NCBI GenBank assembly: GCA_022448945.1
Contig: JAKVCV010000013.1
Location: 121,455 to 185,454, forward strand
Direction of reading: 5' to 3'
From: Saprospiraceae bacterium
Lineage (GTDB): Bacteria > Bacteroidota > Bacteroidia > Chitinophagales > Saprospiraceae
Length of the DNA: 64,000 nt
Below are positions 27,172-36,459 of this stretch, one piece after another. Below the pieces are notes generated by a model that worked only from the letters and a program-made list of their open reading frames with translations, searched no databases and had not been told where the DNA came from. The stretch's first letter is position 1; each line of letters opens with the position of its first letter. Made by a program: the position numbers and the translations under genes.

Positions 27172-28164
27172 ATGGCTGATAACTCTAATTTTATTGATTA
27201 TGTAAAAATTTGCTGTCGTTCAGGTGCTGGCGGCGCGGGCTCAGGTCATTTTTTTAGGGATAAATTCACATCAAAAGGAGGTCCTGATGGTGGTGATGGT
27301 GGGCGAGGAGGACACATTATAGTAAGGGGAAATGAACAAATGTGGACATTGTTGCACTTAAAGTATAAAAAACATGTTATTGCTTCAAATGGGCAACCAG
27401 GTGGAGGTAGTCGTTCATCGGGTGCAGAAGGTAAAGATATTTATCTTGATGTACCTCTTGGTACAATCATAAAAGATGTCGAAACAGGTGAAATAGAATT
27501 TGAAATCACTGAAAATGGCCAAACTGAAATTGTGACACCAGGTGGACGTGGCGGAAAAGGAAATTGGCATTTTAAGTCACCTACAAATCAAATACCAACA
27601 TATACATCTCCGCCAGGAGAGGGACTTAAAGAATGGAAAATATTTGAATTGAAGGTATTGGCAGATGTGGGGCTTGTTGGGTTTCCTAATGCTGGCAAAT
27701 CGACTTTACTATCTGTCCTTTCAGCGGCAAAACCCAAAATTGCTGATTATCCTTTTACTACCTTAGTGCCTAATTTGGGCATGATAAAATATCGCAATGA
27801 TCTTTCTTTTGTTATGGCAGATATTCCTGGCATTATTGAAGATGCGCACAAAGGTAAAGGGATAGGACATCGTTTTTTGCGTCACATAGAACGGAATGCT
27901 ACACTTTTATATATGATACCAGCAGATACAGATAATATCCGTAAAGATTATGATGTGTTGGTTAATGAACTTGCGCAATACAATAAAGAATTACTTGATA
28001 AGCCTCATATTCTGGCAATAACAAAATCAGATTTATTGGATGATGAACTTATAGAAATGATAAAACAAGATTTGCCAAAGAATATAGAAACAATATTTAT
28101 TTCTTCTGTTGCTCAAAAGGGACTTACTGAACTTAAGGATATGCTTTGGAAGTCTATAAATTAA
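27172..28164 (+). CDS. obgE: Obg-family GTPase (ObgE/CgtA)
   Basis: The 330-residue protein has the glycine-rich OBG fold first (residues 1-160: [43 protein letters not shown]). The GTPase domain follows, with G1 [10 protein letters not shown]2 region [11 protein letters not shown]3 DIPGI and G4 TKSD. ObgE is an essential GTPase that binds the 50S subunit and links ribosome assembly with the stringent response. The length is standard for Bacteroidota, which lack the C-terminal OCT domain of Firmicutes. The stop overlaps the stop of the convergent DUF5691 gene by 4 bases. Confidence 0.97.
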   Translation: MADNSNFIDYVKICCRSGAGGAGSGHFFRDKFTSKGGPDGGDGGRGGHIIVRGNEQMWTLLHLKYKKHVIASNGQPGGGSRSSGAEGKDIYLDVPLGTIIKDVETGEIEFEITENGQTEIVTPGGRGGKGNWHFKSPTNQIPTYTSPPGEGLKEWKIFELKVLADVGLVGFPNAGKSTLLSVLSAAKPKIADYPFTTLVPNLGMIKYRNDLSFVMADIPGIIEDAHKGKGIGHRFLRHIERNATLLYMIPADTDNIRKDYDVLVNELAQYNKELLDKPHILAITKSDLLDDELIEMIKQDLPKNIETIFISSVAQKGLTELKDMLWKSIN

Positions 28165-29696
28165 TCTTTCATATTTGCAATTTCCCATCTGAATTTTAGA
28201 ATAGATAAGAAGTGATCTATTTCTCTTTTCCATGAGTTCCAAGAATAACTTTGAATAGGCCAATTCTCCTTAATCCTTTCATATAATAATGGTGAAATGG
28301 CAAATCCGGCTCTTTTGAGAACTGTTTTTATACTCCAATGAAAAATATGTGCATCTTGCATTATTGTTTGTTGAATTCTGTAAATGACTTTTTCAGCAAC
28401 TGTATTATTCCATTTTTGATGTTCTGTTAATAAGAATGTTACAATAGGTTGATGATCTGAAAAAGTAGATTTATTATCTAATTTCAGATATTGCTCTGCC
28501 AAAATATTGAATAGGTTATTTGGTAAATTTTCGTATAGAAAGTCTATTGAAAAATCAAAGTTATTTTTTTGATTAATATTGTTTAAATAAAACTTGTGAA
28601 AGACAATTATCCATTCTTCGTCATGAAAATTTTTAGCAGCATGTGCAAAACCCAATAAAAAAATATTCCCCCATTTAGTTTTTGTTATATATTCTAATAT
28701 TTGCAACGGTGTCTTATTAAAGAATTTTGACCACCATTCAGGAGGAATTTTTGATATTATCTGAAAGAGTTGATTCGATTTGGAACCATAGTTTTTAAGA
28801 AATATCATGCGTGGTTGAATACCATTTTTTTTCATTTCAGCATTCGTCAAGGATGGCAATTCAATGTTTAATAATTCTGTTGTTGTGTTATAAGTTGCAA
28901 TTTGTGTCATAAGGGTTTTCATTCTACAGACTAGTCTAGATTGGGGTAAACATCCCAAAAGTGAGGCAGCATGCTTGCGAACTTCGTGTCTTGAATCATT
29001 TATTGCTTTTTCTAGGAATGGTTCATCGTTGTTCGTTAGGCTTAATTTTAGTGCTTTAATAAGTGCTGATCTTACCATAAAACCTTCATTTTCCCATACT
29101 TTTTCTATTAAATTGATGGCATGAGATGGTTTTGTTTTGTGAACTTTTTTGATATAACATACACGTTCATCTATCGATCCATAAAAAAAGATATTATCAT
29201 TGGTGCCGTTTTGATTTTTTACATAATTCCATTTGTCTGAAAACTGAGATAGCCAAACACCTCTTTCCCCAATACATTTTGTAATTAATATTTGTAAATT
29301 TGGGTAAGAACTACCTAAATCGAGTAATTCTGGAAGAAGATCGGGGGATACAAGCTTATTTTTTTTAGATAATTTTTCCAGAATTTCAGTTAAAAATTGA
29401 TCATTTTTATTTTTCAAAATATATTGCAGTTGTTTTTTTCTTGAGTTGTTGCAATATTGAAAATTTTCTTTTGGGCAAGCAACATTATTAGGGTAAATAG
29501 AATTTAATGGTAATTGTGCAATAGAATAAAGCTTACTTTGAATAGTAATAACTTTAAGTAACGTTTTTTCAGGTTCTTTTGATTGAGAGAGATTAATACC
29601 AAAAGCTTCAATTTTTTTTAAAAAACACGGATTTAATTCATTTCCTGTAATATTACCTACTAATACTTTTCTTACTAATTCTTCCCATGTATTCAT
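28161..29696 (-). CDS. DUF5691 family protein
   Basis: The 511-residue cytoplasmic protein begins [20 protein letters not shown] and has the landmarks of DUF5691: [32 protein letters not shown], then HEAT-like helices with [40 protein letters not shown], and a tryptophan-rich end with [18 protein letters not shown]. Function unknown. In many bacteria DUF5691 is encoded with a MoxR-type AAA+ ATPase, a VWA protein, DUF5682 and a SWIM zinc-finger protein. Both the ATPase (47803-48891) and VWA gene (2920-4053) are in this window but not adjacent. The 3' end overlaps obgE by 4 bases (convergent); 69 bases separate it from the upstream gene 29766-30611 on the same strand. Confidence 0.82.
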   Translation of the reverse strand: MNTWEELVRKVLVGNITGNELNPCFLKKIEAFGINLSQSKEPEKTLLKVITIQSKLYSIAQLPLNSIYPNNVACPKENFQYCNNSRKKQLQYILKNKNDQFLTEILEKLSKKNKLVSPDLLPELLDLGSSYPNLQILITKCIGERGVWLSQFSDKWNYVKNQNGTNDNIFFYGSIDERVCYIKKVHKTKPSHAINLIEKVWENEGFMVRSALIKALKLSLTNNDEPFLEKAINDSRHEVRKHAASLLGCLPQSRLVCRMKTLMTQIATYNTTTELLNIELPSLTNAEMKKNGIQPRMIFLKNYGSKSNQLFQIISKIPPEWWSKFFNKTPLQILEYITKTKWGNIFLLGFAHAAKNFHDEEWIIVFHKFYLNNINQKNNFDFSIDFLYENLPNNLFNILAEQYLKLDNKSTFSDHQPIVTFLLTEHQKWNNTVAEKVIYRIQQTIMQDAHIFHWSIKTVLKRAGFAISPLLYERIKENWPIQSYSWNSWKREIDHFLSILKFRWEIANMKD

Positions 29697-29765
29697 AAAA
29701 TTATATTAGATAGGATTTGAAATTGAAGTTGATGGTATTATGAGGATTTTGGATAATTAATGAAG

Positions 29766-30611
29766 TTAATCAAAGTTAATTAGTTTCTTTCTTTTTATAC
29801 CTAATCGTTGCAACATAATTGGATTATTAATATCATTTCCTACATCTAGTAGATTGTCTTTTTGGAAAGCATGTAAGGCATCTTTTGTTTGTTTATCAAA
29901 ATTGCCATTTATGATTACATTATAAGCCTGTTTAAATAATGCTTCTTGTAGAGATAGAATTGATGTTTTTCTCGATTCCTCCGAATTGCAAATTAATTCT
30001 GACCATTTTAGCCAATTTCCCGCTGGGATCTCTATAAGTTTTTCTCCAACGTTCAGATTGGTTTTATTTTTGTCATTTAAAAAATATATGCGTGATTTTT
30101 GGGCAAGAATTTTTCTTTTAATTACGATGGTCTCAGCTGGTATGATAAAGTCAGTTGTAGTTGTGTCCAAAATATTTTTGAAGGGGAAAAACTTTCTATG
30201 TATTATTTTATAATTAGGGGTAGTTCTAACTAGTCCTAAAGTAAGGAAAGGTACGCCTTTTTTTCTATTACATAATGGCGAAACACTAGCAATTTTATAA
30301 TTTGCAGCAGATTCTTTAAGGATCAAAACTTCAGTTTGGACAAAATAATTACTTGTATCCAGATTTCCATTGAGTGGTGGAGTAATTTCAAGTGTATCGT
30401 AAATAGTAGTAAATTTTGCTGGAACAATTTTGAGATAATGTGATTTTTTTAATTTATATAAATCTTTATCGCTTGATTTTCCAGGGTAAAGTGCATAATT
30501 TTTGCCTTCTTCAACAATATCTACAATTAGTTCAAGATTTTCTTGTGCATATAATTGCGCTGTAACCATAATCAAATATATACAAAGAGATATTGTAGAT
30601 TGAATATTCAT
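29766..30611 (-). CDS. Secreted protein with C-terminal peptidoglycan-binding-like motif
   Basis: The 281-residue product has a signal peptide (MNIQSTISLCIYLIMVTAQLYAQ). The central 180 residues are beta-rich with two similar stretches about a reported value and type (YKIVPAKFTTIYDTLEI-like and IPAETIVIKRKI). The C-terminal 60 residues (SLQEALFKQAYNVIINGNFD then QTKDALHAFQKDNLLDVG) have the shape of the PG_binding_1 domain, three helices that contact peptidoglycan. This combination occurs in Bacteroidota envelope proteins of unknown role. A periplasmic, cell-wall-associated place is inferred. It may be cotranscribed with the DUF5691 gene 69 bases downstream, but the two products would sit in different compartments. 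Confidence 0.7.
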   Translation of the reverse strand: MNIQSTISLCIYLIMVTAQLYAQENLELIVDIVEEGKNYALYPGKSSDKDLYKLKKSHYLKIVPAKFTTIYDTLEITPPLNGNLDTSNYFVQTEVLILKESAANYKIASVSPLCNRKKGVPFLTLGLVRTTPNYKIIHRKFFPFKNILDTTTTDFIIPAETIVIKRKILAQKSRIYFLNDKNKTNLNVGEKLIEIPAGNWLKWSELICNSEESRKTSILSLQEALFKQAYNVIINGNFDKQTKDALHAFQKDNLLDVGNDINNPIMLQRLGIKRKKLINFD

Positions 30612-30894
30612 AGTTGATTTTATTTCTTTTTACTATATAAATATACGTGGTTAAATTAATGAAAAAAAGTAAGAATATTTAAACAAAACCATTTTGATTA
30701 TTATTTTGAATATAAATATTTTGGAATAGATAATCAATTTATTCGCATATGGTTTTTAAATCAATTAATATTGTTTATTTAAGACATGAAGTATGCTTTG
30801 TCTGAATTGAATTTTTTAAATTTTGTACACTATTGAACTCTAAAAAGGCGTTATTTTGTAGAGTGCACTTATGTATTATTTTAATTGTAATGAT

Positions 30895-31518
30895 ATGGAA
30901 CATAGGGTTATTTCTAATCCACTTTTTATTGAACAAGAAGCAGTTATTGTTAATCAATTGTTTGAAATTGGTTTAACTCTTTTTCATTTAAGAAAACCGT
31001 ATTCAACTAAGAAGGACTGCCAATTTTTTTTGAATAATATTCAAGAGTCTTTTCATTCACGTATAATAGTACATCAATATCCATCTTTAATTCCAGAATA
31101 TGGCTTGGCAGGTATTCATTTAAAAGAAGGTATAAGGCAGGAAATGTCTAAATCTGAATTGGACTATATGATAAAAGACTACAACTGTAAAAAACGCTTT
31201 ATAGGTACTTCCATTCATGAAAGAAAAACGTTGGTAAGTTTAAACATGAATTTTGATTATGTATTCCTTAGCCCTGTTTTTCCAAGTATTTCTAAGCCTG
31301 ATTACCTACCTTCAGAGGATTGGAGAATCAGTGATATAAATATACCTGTAAAATTAATAGCTTTAGGGGGGATAGATACCAATACGTTACAAAAAGCATA
31401 TAAAATGGGATTTAAAGAGGTTGCTTTTCTTGGAGCATTATGGCAGAATTCCAATACAGTTATCAAAAATTATTCAAAATTATGCAAACAAATGACACAA
31501 TTAGACCTTATGTCTTAA
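30895..31518 (+). CDS. TenI-like thiamine-phosphate-synthase-family protein
   Basis: The family in this phylum begins just before VISNP, so the ATG at 30895 (MEHRVISNPLF) is preferred over the in-frame ATG at 30871; length is then 207 residues. It is a TIM barrel of the ThiE/TenI superfamily: FHLRKPYSTKK, GLAGIHLKEGI, FIGTSIHE, FLSPVFPSISKPDY and LIALGGID phosphate loop. The Asn-Asp pair that ThiE uses is replaced by VHQYPS, which fits TenI (thiazole tautomerase) better than a true thiamine phosphate synthase. It starts a cluster with thiD (37-base overlap) and the ThiE fusion, supporting a role in thiazole phosphate processing. Confidence 0.82.
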   Translation: MEHRVISNPLFIEQEAVIVNQLFEIGLTLFHLRKPYSTKKDCQFFLNNIQESFHSRIIVHQYPSLIPEYGLAGIHLKEGIRQEMSKSELDYMIKDYNCKKRFIGTSIHERKTLVSLNMNFDYVFLSPVFPSISKPDYLPSEDWRISDINIPVKLIALGGIDTNTLQKAYKMGFKEVAFLGALWQNSNTVIKNYSKLCKQMTQLDLMS

Positions 31519-32249
31519 CAATTGCAGGTTACGATGGAAGTTCTGGTGCAGGACTTACTGCTGATATAAAAACAATGGAACAAATTGGGGTTTATGGTTT
31601 ATCTGTTTGTACGGCTATAACTGTACAACACGAGTCTGTATTTAAAACGGTTAAATGGATTGACATAGACCTTATAAAACAACAAATAATTTTACTCATA
31701 CGTAAATATCCTATTGACTTCTGTAAAATTGGGTTAGTTGAAAACGAACAAATACTTCAAACTATTATACATTTATTGACAGATAATTGTCCTGATGTAA
31801 AAATTGTGTTGGATCCTGTATTTAGTGCTTCTGCTGGGTTCAATTTTGATTATAATTTAGGTTATAATGATTATCAGAATATACTTAACAAAATTTATCT
31901 TTTGACACCTAATGCCCATGAATTAGCACAAATAGGAGAGGATTCTAAAGACTTAATGTTAACCGCTAAGAAATTGATGCAGTATTGTAATGTGCTTTAT
32001 AAAGGAGGGCATAATGAAAACCAAAAAGGTACTGATATCTTATTCGAGGGTTCAAATATTCATATTCTTGAACCTAAAGAACAAATATATTATGAAAAAC
32101 ATGGTTCAGGTTGTGTTCTTTCAGCTGCCTTAGTTTCCTATTTAGCTTTGGGGTGTGAATTGTTGGATGCATCCAAATCTGCTAAAGATTATATTTCTTC
32201 ATTTTTAATTTCAAATGATCGCCTATTGGGATATCATTTTTTGAAATAA
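31482..32249 (+). CDS. thiD: Hydroxymethylpyrimidine/phosphomethylpyrimidine kinase
   Basis: The track start (31440) lies deep in the preceding gene; the ATG at 31482 (MQTNDTIRPYVLTIAGYDGS) is more likely and gives 255 residues. ThiD phosphorylates HMP twice to HMP-PP, one of the two precursors of thiamine phosphate. Ribokinase-like signs are: LTIAGYDGSSGAGLTADIKTM (substrate and Gly-rich loop), GVYGLSVCTAITVQ, LDPVFSASAGF, LLTPNAHELAQI, and the anion-hole/catalytic HGSGCVLSAALVSYLALG near the C-terminus. It overlaps the TenI-like gene by 37 bases and is 23 bases upstream of the DUF3806-ThiE gene, so the three form one operon. Confidence 0.95.
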   Translation: MQTNDTIRPYVLTIAGYDGSSGAGLTADIKTMEQIGVYGLSVCTAITVQHESVFKTVKWIDIDLIKQQIILLIRKYPIDFCKIGLVENEQILQTIIHLLTDNCPDVKIVLDPVFSASAGFNFDYNLGYNDYQNILNKIYLLTPNAHELAQIGEDSKDLMLTAKKLMQYCNVLYKGGHNENQKGTDILFEGSNIHILEPKEQIYYEKHGSGCVLSAALVSYLALGCELLDASKSAKDYISSFLISNDRLLGYHFLK

Positions 32250-32272
32250 CTTCATTTTTATTTTTCAAATAA

Positions 32273-33331
32273 ATGGCCAGACAAAGTAACCACGAAGAAT
32301 CGGTATTATCAAAAAAACAAATTTCTTGGAAGAAAGATGCATTAGAACTAGCCATAGGATTGGTAGAAAAGTATTCAGAGATTGACTCGGACTATTTTTT
32401 TGAACCTAATTTATTAGATGCAGCCTTTGAAAATGTGATGAAACAAAATTGGTGGAAACGCCCTAGGAATTTCATTTTAATTACAGGCTTTGGTTATGCG
32501 CTAGGTCAATCACTTGTCGATAGGCTTGGTTTTGAATGGATAGTTTATAAAGACTATCAAGGAAAAGATATTGCGGTAAAACATCAAAAATCTGGAATTA
32601 TTTGTTTTCCCATATCTGCAGTCCGAAAGCGTATAAAAAGTAAAGATTATAGATTTATGGAGGTTTATACCTGTGATGTTGAAAGAGAATTGATTTCAAT
32701 AGCTAAAGAAATTGATAAATTGCAATTTATTTCACAGGGAAAGGATATTAATGCACATCTTAAATCAATAGAAAGCGCTTGTCAGGGAGGATGTAAATGG
32801 GTGCAACTTAGGTTGAAAAAGGTCTCATATGAGGAATACCTTGAAACAGCTATTGCAGCAAAAGAAATTTGTCAAAAACATCAGGTTAAACTTACAATCA
32901 ATGATAATACGCAAGTCGCACTTGAGTCAAAAGCTGATGGTTTACATCTTGGCAAACAAGATATGTCCCCTTCAGAGGCTAGAAAGATAGTTGGTGATAT
33001 TATAATAGGAGGGACTGCCAATACCTGGGAGGATATTGTATATTTAGCTGAACAAAAGGTTGATTATATAGGTCTTGGGCCATTTCGGTTTACTAATACT
33101 AAAGAAACACTTAGTCCTATACTTGGAATAGAAGGATATGATAAGTTATTGCAAAAAATGAAAATTGCTAAGATTGATATTCCAGTCCTTGCTATAGGTG
33201 GTATTGAGTTAGAAGATATTCAATATATAGTAGATATAGGGGTATGGGGTATAGCTGTTTCTGGTTTATTAGTTAATGCAAAAGATAAAAAGAAAGTTTG
33301 TGATTCTATTTTTAATCAATTGGTAAATTAA
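32273..33331 (+). CDS. thiE: DUF3806-ThiE fusion: thiamine phosphate synthase with extra N-terminal domain
   Basis: The 352-residue protein has two parts. Residues ~1-142 match the shape of DUF3806 (LITGFGYALGQSLVDRLGFE then WIVYKDYQGKDIAV and CFPISAVRKRI). Residues ~148-352 form a complete ThiE: LQFISQGKD, WVQLRLKKVSYEEY (QLRxK), TINDNTQVA (ND pair), DGLHLGKQDM, IGGTANT, DYIGLGPFRFTNTK and LAIGGIE. ThiE joins HMP-PP and thiazole phosphate to thiamine phosphate. A normal Bacteroidota ThiE starts right at LQFISQG; here no start codon is near that point, so the fusion is real at ORF level. DUF3806 has no assigned function. Last gene of the thiamine operon; no thiC, thiG or thiH in the window, so precursors come from elsewhere or from salvage. 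Confidence 0.88.
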   Translation: MARQSNHEESVLSKKQISWKKDALELAIGLVEKYSEIDSDYFFEPNLLDAAFENVMKQNWWKRPRNFILITGFGYALGQSLVDRLGFEWIVYKDYQGKDIAVKHQKSGIICFPISAVRKRIKSKDYRFMEVYTCDVERELISIAKEIDKLQFISQGKDINAHLKSIESACQGGCKWVQLRLKKVSYEEYLETAIAAKEICQKHQVKLTINDNTQVALESKADGLHLGKQDMSPSEARKIVGDIIIGGTANTWEDIVYLAEQKVDYIGLGPFRFTNTKETLSPILGIEGYDKLLQKMKIAKIDIPVLAIGGIELEDIQYIVDIGVWGIAVSGLLVNAKDKKKVCDSIFNQLVN

Positions 33332-33341
33332 TAATCATACA

Positions 33342-34631
33342 TTATTTATGAACAAGATCCAGGCCTGCACAAATTTTTTGGGCCGCAACTTCGAGTTCAT
33401 TGTCAGTATGTGCAGCAGACACAAAACCTACCTCATAACCAGAAGGCCCTAAATAAATCCCTTTGTCAAGTAAAAATGCATGAAGAACTTTGAATTTTTC
33501 CATACTTGCAGGATCTATCTGGTCAGCTCGTCGGATTTCTTTTCTGGTAAATGCTATCCAAAAAATAGAAGCTATTGTATTTATATTTACTTCATAACCT
33601 TTAGAATCACAATGGTTTTGTATGTTGAGAACAAAGTTTTTGGTTTTATTTTCTAATTCATCATAAAATCCATTCTGAAGCAATTGAGTAGCTGCAGTAT
33701 AACCTGCTGCCATAGCTACAGGATTTCCAGATAGTGTTCCTGCCTGATAAACCCCTCCATCAGGTGCAACATGTCCCATAATCTTATGACTTGCCGCATA
33801 AGCTCCAACAGGCATACCTCCTCCAATAATTTTGCCGAAAGTAATGATATCTGGCTGGATATTATAATGACCTGCTGCACCGTCAAAGCCAACACGAAAA
33901 CCTGAGATTACTTCATCAAAAATAAGTAAAACATCATAACGGCTACAAAGGCTCCTGAGTTCTTTTAGATATGTTTCTCGTTGAAGTAATAGGCCATTAT
34001 TTGCTGGAACAGCTTCTATAATTACACATGCAATTTTGGATGCATGTAATTTAAAAGTAGTTTCAAGCGCTTTTAGATCGTCTAGAGGTAAAACAATTGT
34101 TTCATTGGCAAAAGCAGCAGGAATTCCTGAAGAGCTACTCACACCAAACGTTGCCAAACCTGAACCAGCTTTTACTAGTAAAGAATCAAAATGACCATGA
34201 TAGCAACCATCAAATTTAATGATCTTATCTTTCCCTGTAACACCTCTTGCCAAACGAATAGCTGACATTACAGCTTCAGTACCTGAGCTTACAAAACGTA
34301 ACTTATCGATGAATCGGTTGTTTTTAAGTATTAATCCCCCTAATTTATTCTCCCAACTTGTTGGTGTTCCAAAAGAAGTTCCATGGGCTACAGTTTCGAT
34401 TATTACTTCACGGATCTTATCATTATTGTGGCCTAAAATAAGTGGTCCCCAGGAACAGCAAAAGTCAGTAAATTGGTTGTCATCTTCATCCCAAATCTGA
34501 GCACCTAATCCTCTTTTTATGAATAAAGGAGTTCCTTTTACTGATTTAAAAGCCCTCACCGGAGAGCTTACTCCTCCAGGGAAATATTGTTTTGCCTCTT
34601 TGAATAATTCTTCAGAAAATTTGCGATTCAT
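33342..34631 (-). CDS. hemL: Glutamate-1-semialdehyde 2,1-aminomutase
   Basis: The 429-residue PLP enzyme of fold type I converts glutamate-1-semialdehyde to 5-aminolevulinate in the C5 route to haem. Matches: FPGGVSSPVRAFKSV at the N-terminus, DFCCSWGPLILGHN, LRFVSSGTEAVMSAIRLARG, FDGCYHGHFDSLLVKAGSG, LIFDEVISGFRVG, and the PLP lysine in ITFGKIIGGGMPVGAYA. All are as in GSAM, not in acetylornithine aminotransferase. Convergent with the thiamine operon (10-base gap). The minus-strand symporter lies upstream with its own start region, so hemL is probably transcribed alone. The phase of haem synthesis is not otherwise represented here. Confidence 0.97.
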   Translation of the reverse strand: MNRKFSEELFKEAKQYFPGGVSSPVRAFKSVKGTPLFIKRGLGAQIWDEDDNQFTDFCCSWGPLILGHNNDKIREVIIETVAHGTSFGTPTSWENKLGGLILKNNRFIDKLRFVSSGTEAVMSAIRLARGVTGKDKIIKFDGCYHGHFDSLLVKAGSGLATFGVSSSSGIPAAFANETIVLPLDDLKALETTFKLHASKIACVIIEAVPANNGLLLQRETYLKELRSLCSRYDVLLIFDEVISGFRVGFDGAAGHYNIQPDIITFGKIIGGGMPVGAYAASHKIMGHVAPDGGVYQAGTLSGNPVAMAAGYTAATQLLQNGFYDELENKTKNFVLNIQNHCDSKGYEVNINTIASIFWIAFTRKEIRRADQIDPASMEKFKVLHAFLLDKGIYLGPSGYEVGFVSAAHTDNELEVAAQKICAGLDLVHK

Positions 34632-34729
34632 TATCTTAATTTATATGATAAAATATAGAATTTTATATTTATATGTAGGTTGCAAAGATGTAAAAAACGA
34701 TTGGTTTTTTTATTTATTTTTTTGAAACA

Positions 34730-36271
34730 TTAAGTTTGATCTTTAAAAGAATCATAAATTAAGTCATCACTATTATCAATAAGGTTGTCATCAACTTGTT
34801 TCGGATATAATTTAGTGAATAAAATTCCAGCCAAAATTGAGCATAAAAAAGAAGGTGCCAAAACATCTAATTTTTCAATATATGGACCTATTCCTTCCAT
34901 CTCCATGATGCCAAACTTGAAAAGTGGTACACACAAAAAACCTGTGACCATAGAAGCTATAGCGCCTTTTTCCGAGTAGGGTTTCCAAAATAAACAGAGA
35001 ATTGTAACGGGGCAAAATGTTGCAGCAATTCCAGACCATCCAAATATTACAAACCAAAAAACAGTTCTATCTGGAGTTAAAATAGCTACTGCCATGGCAA
35101 TGGCCAATGCAGCCAATGCCATTACCAATGTTACATATCTAGACATTGAAGTTAAATCACCATCTTTTAGGTCTGGACGTCTTATTTTTTGATAAAAATC
35201 TCTTGTAATTGCACTTGATGCAAGTATAAGTAATGAGTCAATTGTTGACATGATCGCAGATAAAATAATAGCAATATATATAGCAATAATGATGGTTGGG
35301 AAACTATATTCTATTAATTGAATGATTACATCTTCTCCTCCAGTTCCCAATATAACCTCTGGATCTTGCCCAGTTTCAGTAAATAGGTATCTACCTAATA
35401 AGCCAATTGTTACAGCTGCCGCATCTGTTAATAGTGTAAAAATGATTGCTACCCATTTTCCTTTGTCTATTTCAGAATCATTTTTAATAGAAATGAATCT
35501 CACATAGATCTGAGGAGACCCTAAGAAACCAAGACCAATCGTAACAAAGCCAAGAATAGCAAAAATATTCATCCATGGGTTTGGGTCATTACCCCAAATA
35601 TTAGTTAGATCTGGATCTATAGCATGCAAGCCACTTACGATACCATCACCATTTGTAATACTCCACCAGGCTATGACAGGTAGAGTCACTAAGCCCAAAA
35701 ACATTAAAATTCCCTGAAATAGATCGGACCAAACAGCAGCAACAAAGCCTCCGATAAATATATAAGCAAGGACTATAAAAAAGCCAAGTAATGCTCCAGT
35801 GAAGTAATTAAGTTCTAATAAAGATTCAAAGGCTTTACCAGTAGCATCGATTTGTGCACTTACATAAATGACTACAAAAACAGCAAGTGCAACGGCAGCT
35901 AACACCCTTATTGTATGTGTTTTAGCATTGAAATGGCTCTCTAGAAAATCTGGTACGGTAATAGATTCATATTTGTCAGTTAGTCTTTTGAATGGTTTGG
36001 CCATAAACCACCAGGAAATGCCTACACCGAGTAATTCTCCTACTACCACCCAGTATGCTGAAAGTCCTGCAATTGCTCCCATACCAGTTAACCCCAACAA
36101 TAACCAACCGGATTCTCCCGTAGCACGTGCAGAAAAAGCGGCAGCCCAATACCCTATATTCTTGCCACCAACGTAAAAATCACTAAGTCCTTTTACACGT
36201 CTAGACGCCATTAATCCAATAAAAAATAATATGGCAAAGTAAATACCAAGAACAATGAATTTTGTGAGCAT
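34730..36271 (-). CDS. putP: Sodium/solute symporter, proline-permease-like (SSS family)
   Basis: The 513-residue polytopic protein has the SSS layout of about 13 transmembrane helices: MLTKFIVLGIYFAILFFIGL, then SRRVKGLSDFYVGGKNIGYW, then ARATGESGWLLLGLTGMGA, the family motif region GGFVAAVWSDLFQGILMFLG (sodium-site G-x-x-A-x-x-x-S-D-x-x-Q), and IAIILSAIMSTIDSLLILASSA. These fit the proline/sodium symporter subfamily (PutP), but substrate specificity in this family is hard to read, so proline is the best guess only. The C-terminus is a short acidic cytoplasmic tail. It lies 98 bases upstream of the hemL start, same strand. Confidence 0.88.
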   Translation of the reverse strand: MLTKFIVLGIYFAILFFIGLMASRRVKGLSDFYVGGKNIGYWAAAFSARATGESGWLLLGLTGMGAIAGLSAYWVVVGELLGVGISWWFMAKPFKRLTDKYESITVPDFLESHFNAKTHTIRVLAAVALAVFVVIYVSAQIDATGKAFESLLELNYFTGALLGFFIVLAYIFIGGFVAAVWSDLFQGILMFLGLVTLPVIAWWSITNGDGIVSGLHAIDPDLTNIWGNDPNPWMNIFAILGFVTIGLGFLGSPQIYVRFISIKNDSEIDKGKWVAIIFTLLTDAAAVTIGLLGRYLFTETGQDPEVILGTGGEDVIIQLIEYSFPTIIIAIYIAIILSAIMSTIDSLLILASSAITRDFYQKIRRPDLKDGDLTSMSRYVTLVMALAALAIAMAVAILTPDRTVFWFVIFGWSGIAATFCPVTILCLFWKPYSEKGAIASMVTGFLCVPLFKFGIMEMEGIGPYIEKLDVLAPSFLCSILAGILFTKLYPKQVDDNLIDNSDDLIYDSFKDQT

Positions 36272-36459
36272 TGGGAGTAGGATTTAATTTTTTGTGTTTA
36301 TTAGATTATCTAACTTTGTAATTAAATGTAATATACAAGTTTTGAGTTTTCCTTTGATTTTATTTTTAAACTATTTTATTATTATTAATATTTTAAACTT
36401 TGTTCATTTATACTTGTTTATTTTTTCATAGATAGTTTTATTATTACAAAAAACATAAA

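Noticed and set aside
30612-30894. TPP riboswitch ahead of the thiamine operon
   Set aside because: No CTGAGA or ACCTGATCTGGATAATGCC-type core is present.
30895-33331. Two consecutive ThiE-like genes taken as a recent duplication
   Set aside because: The two barrels differ strongly in active-site motifs (TenI-like against ThiE), so they are old paralogues and not a recent copy.
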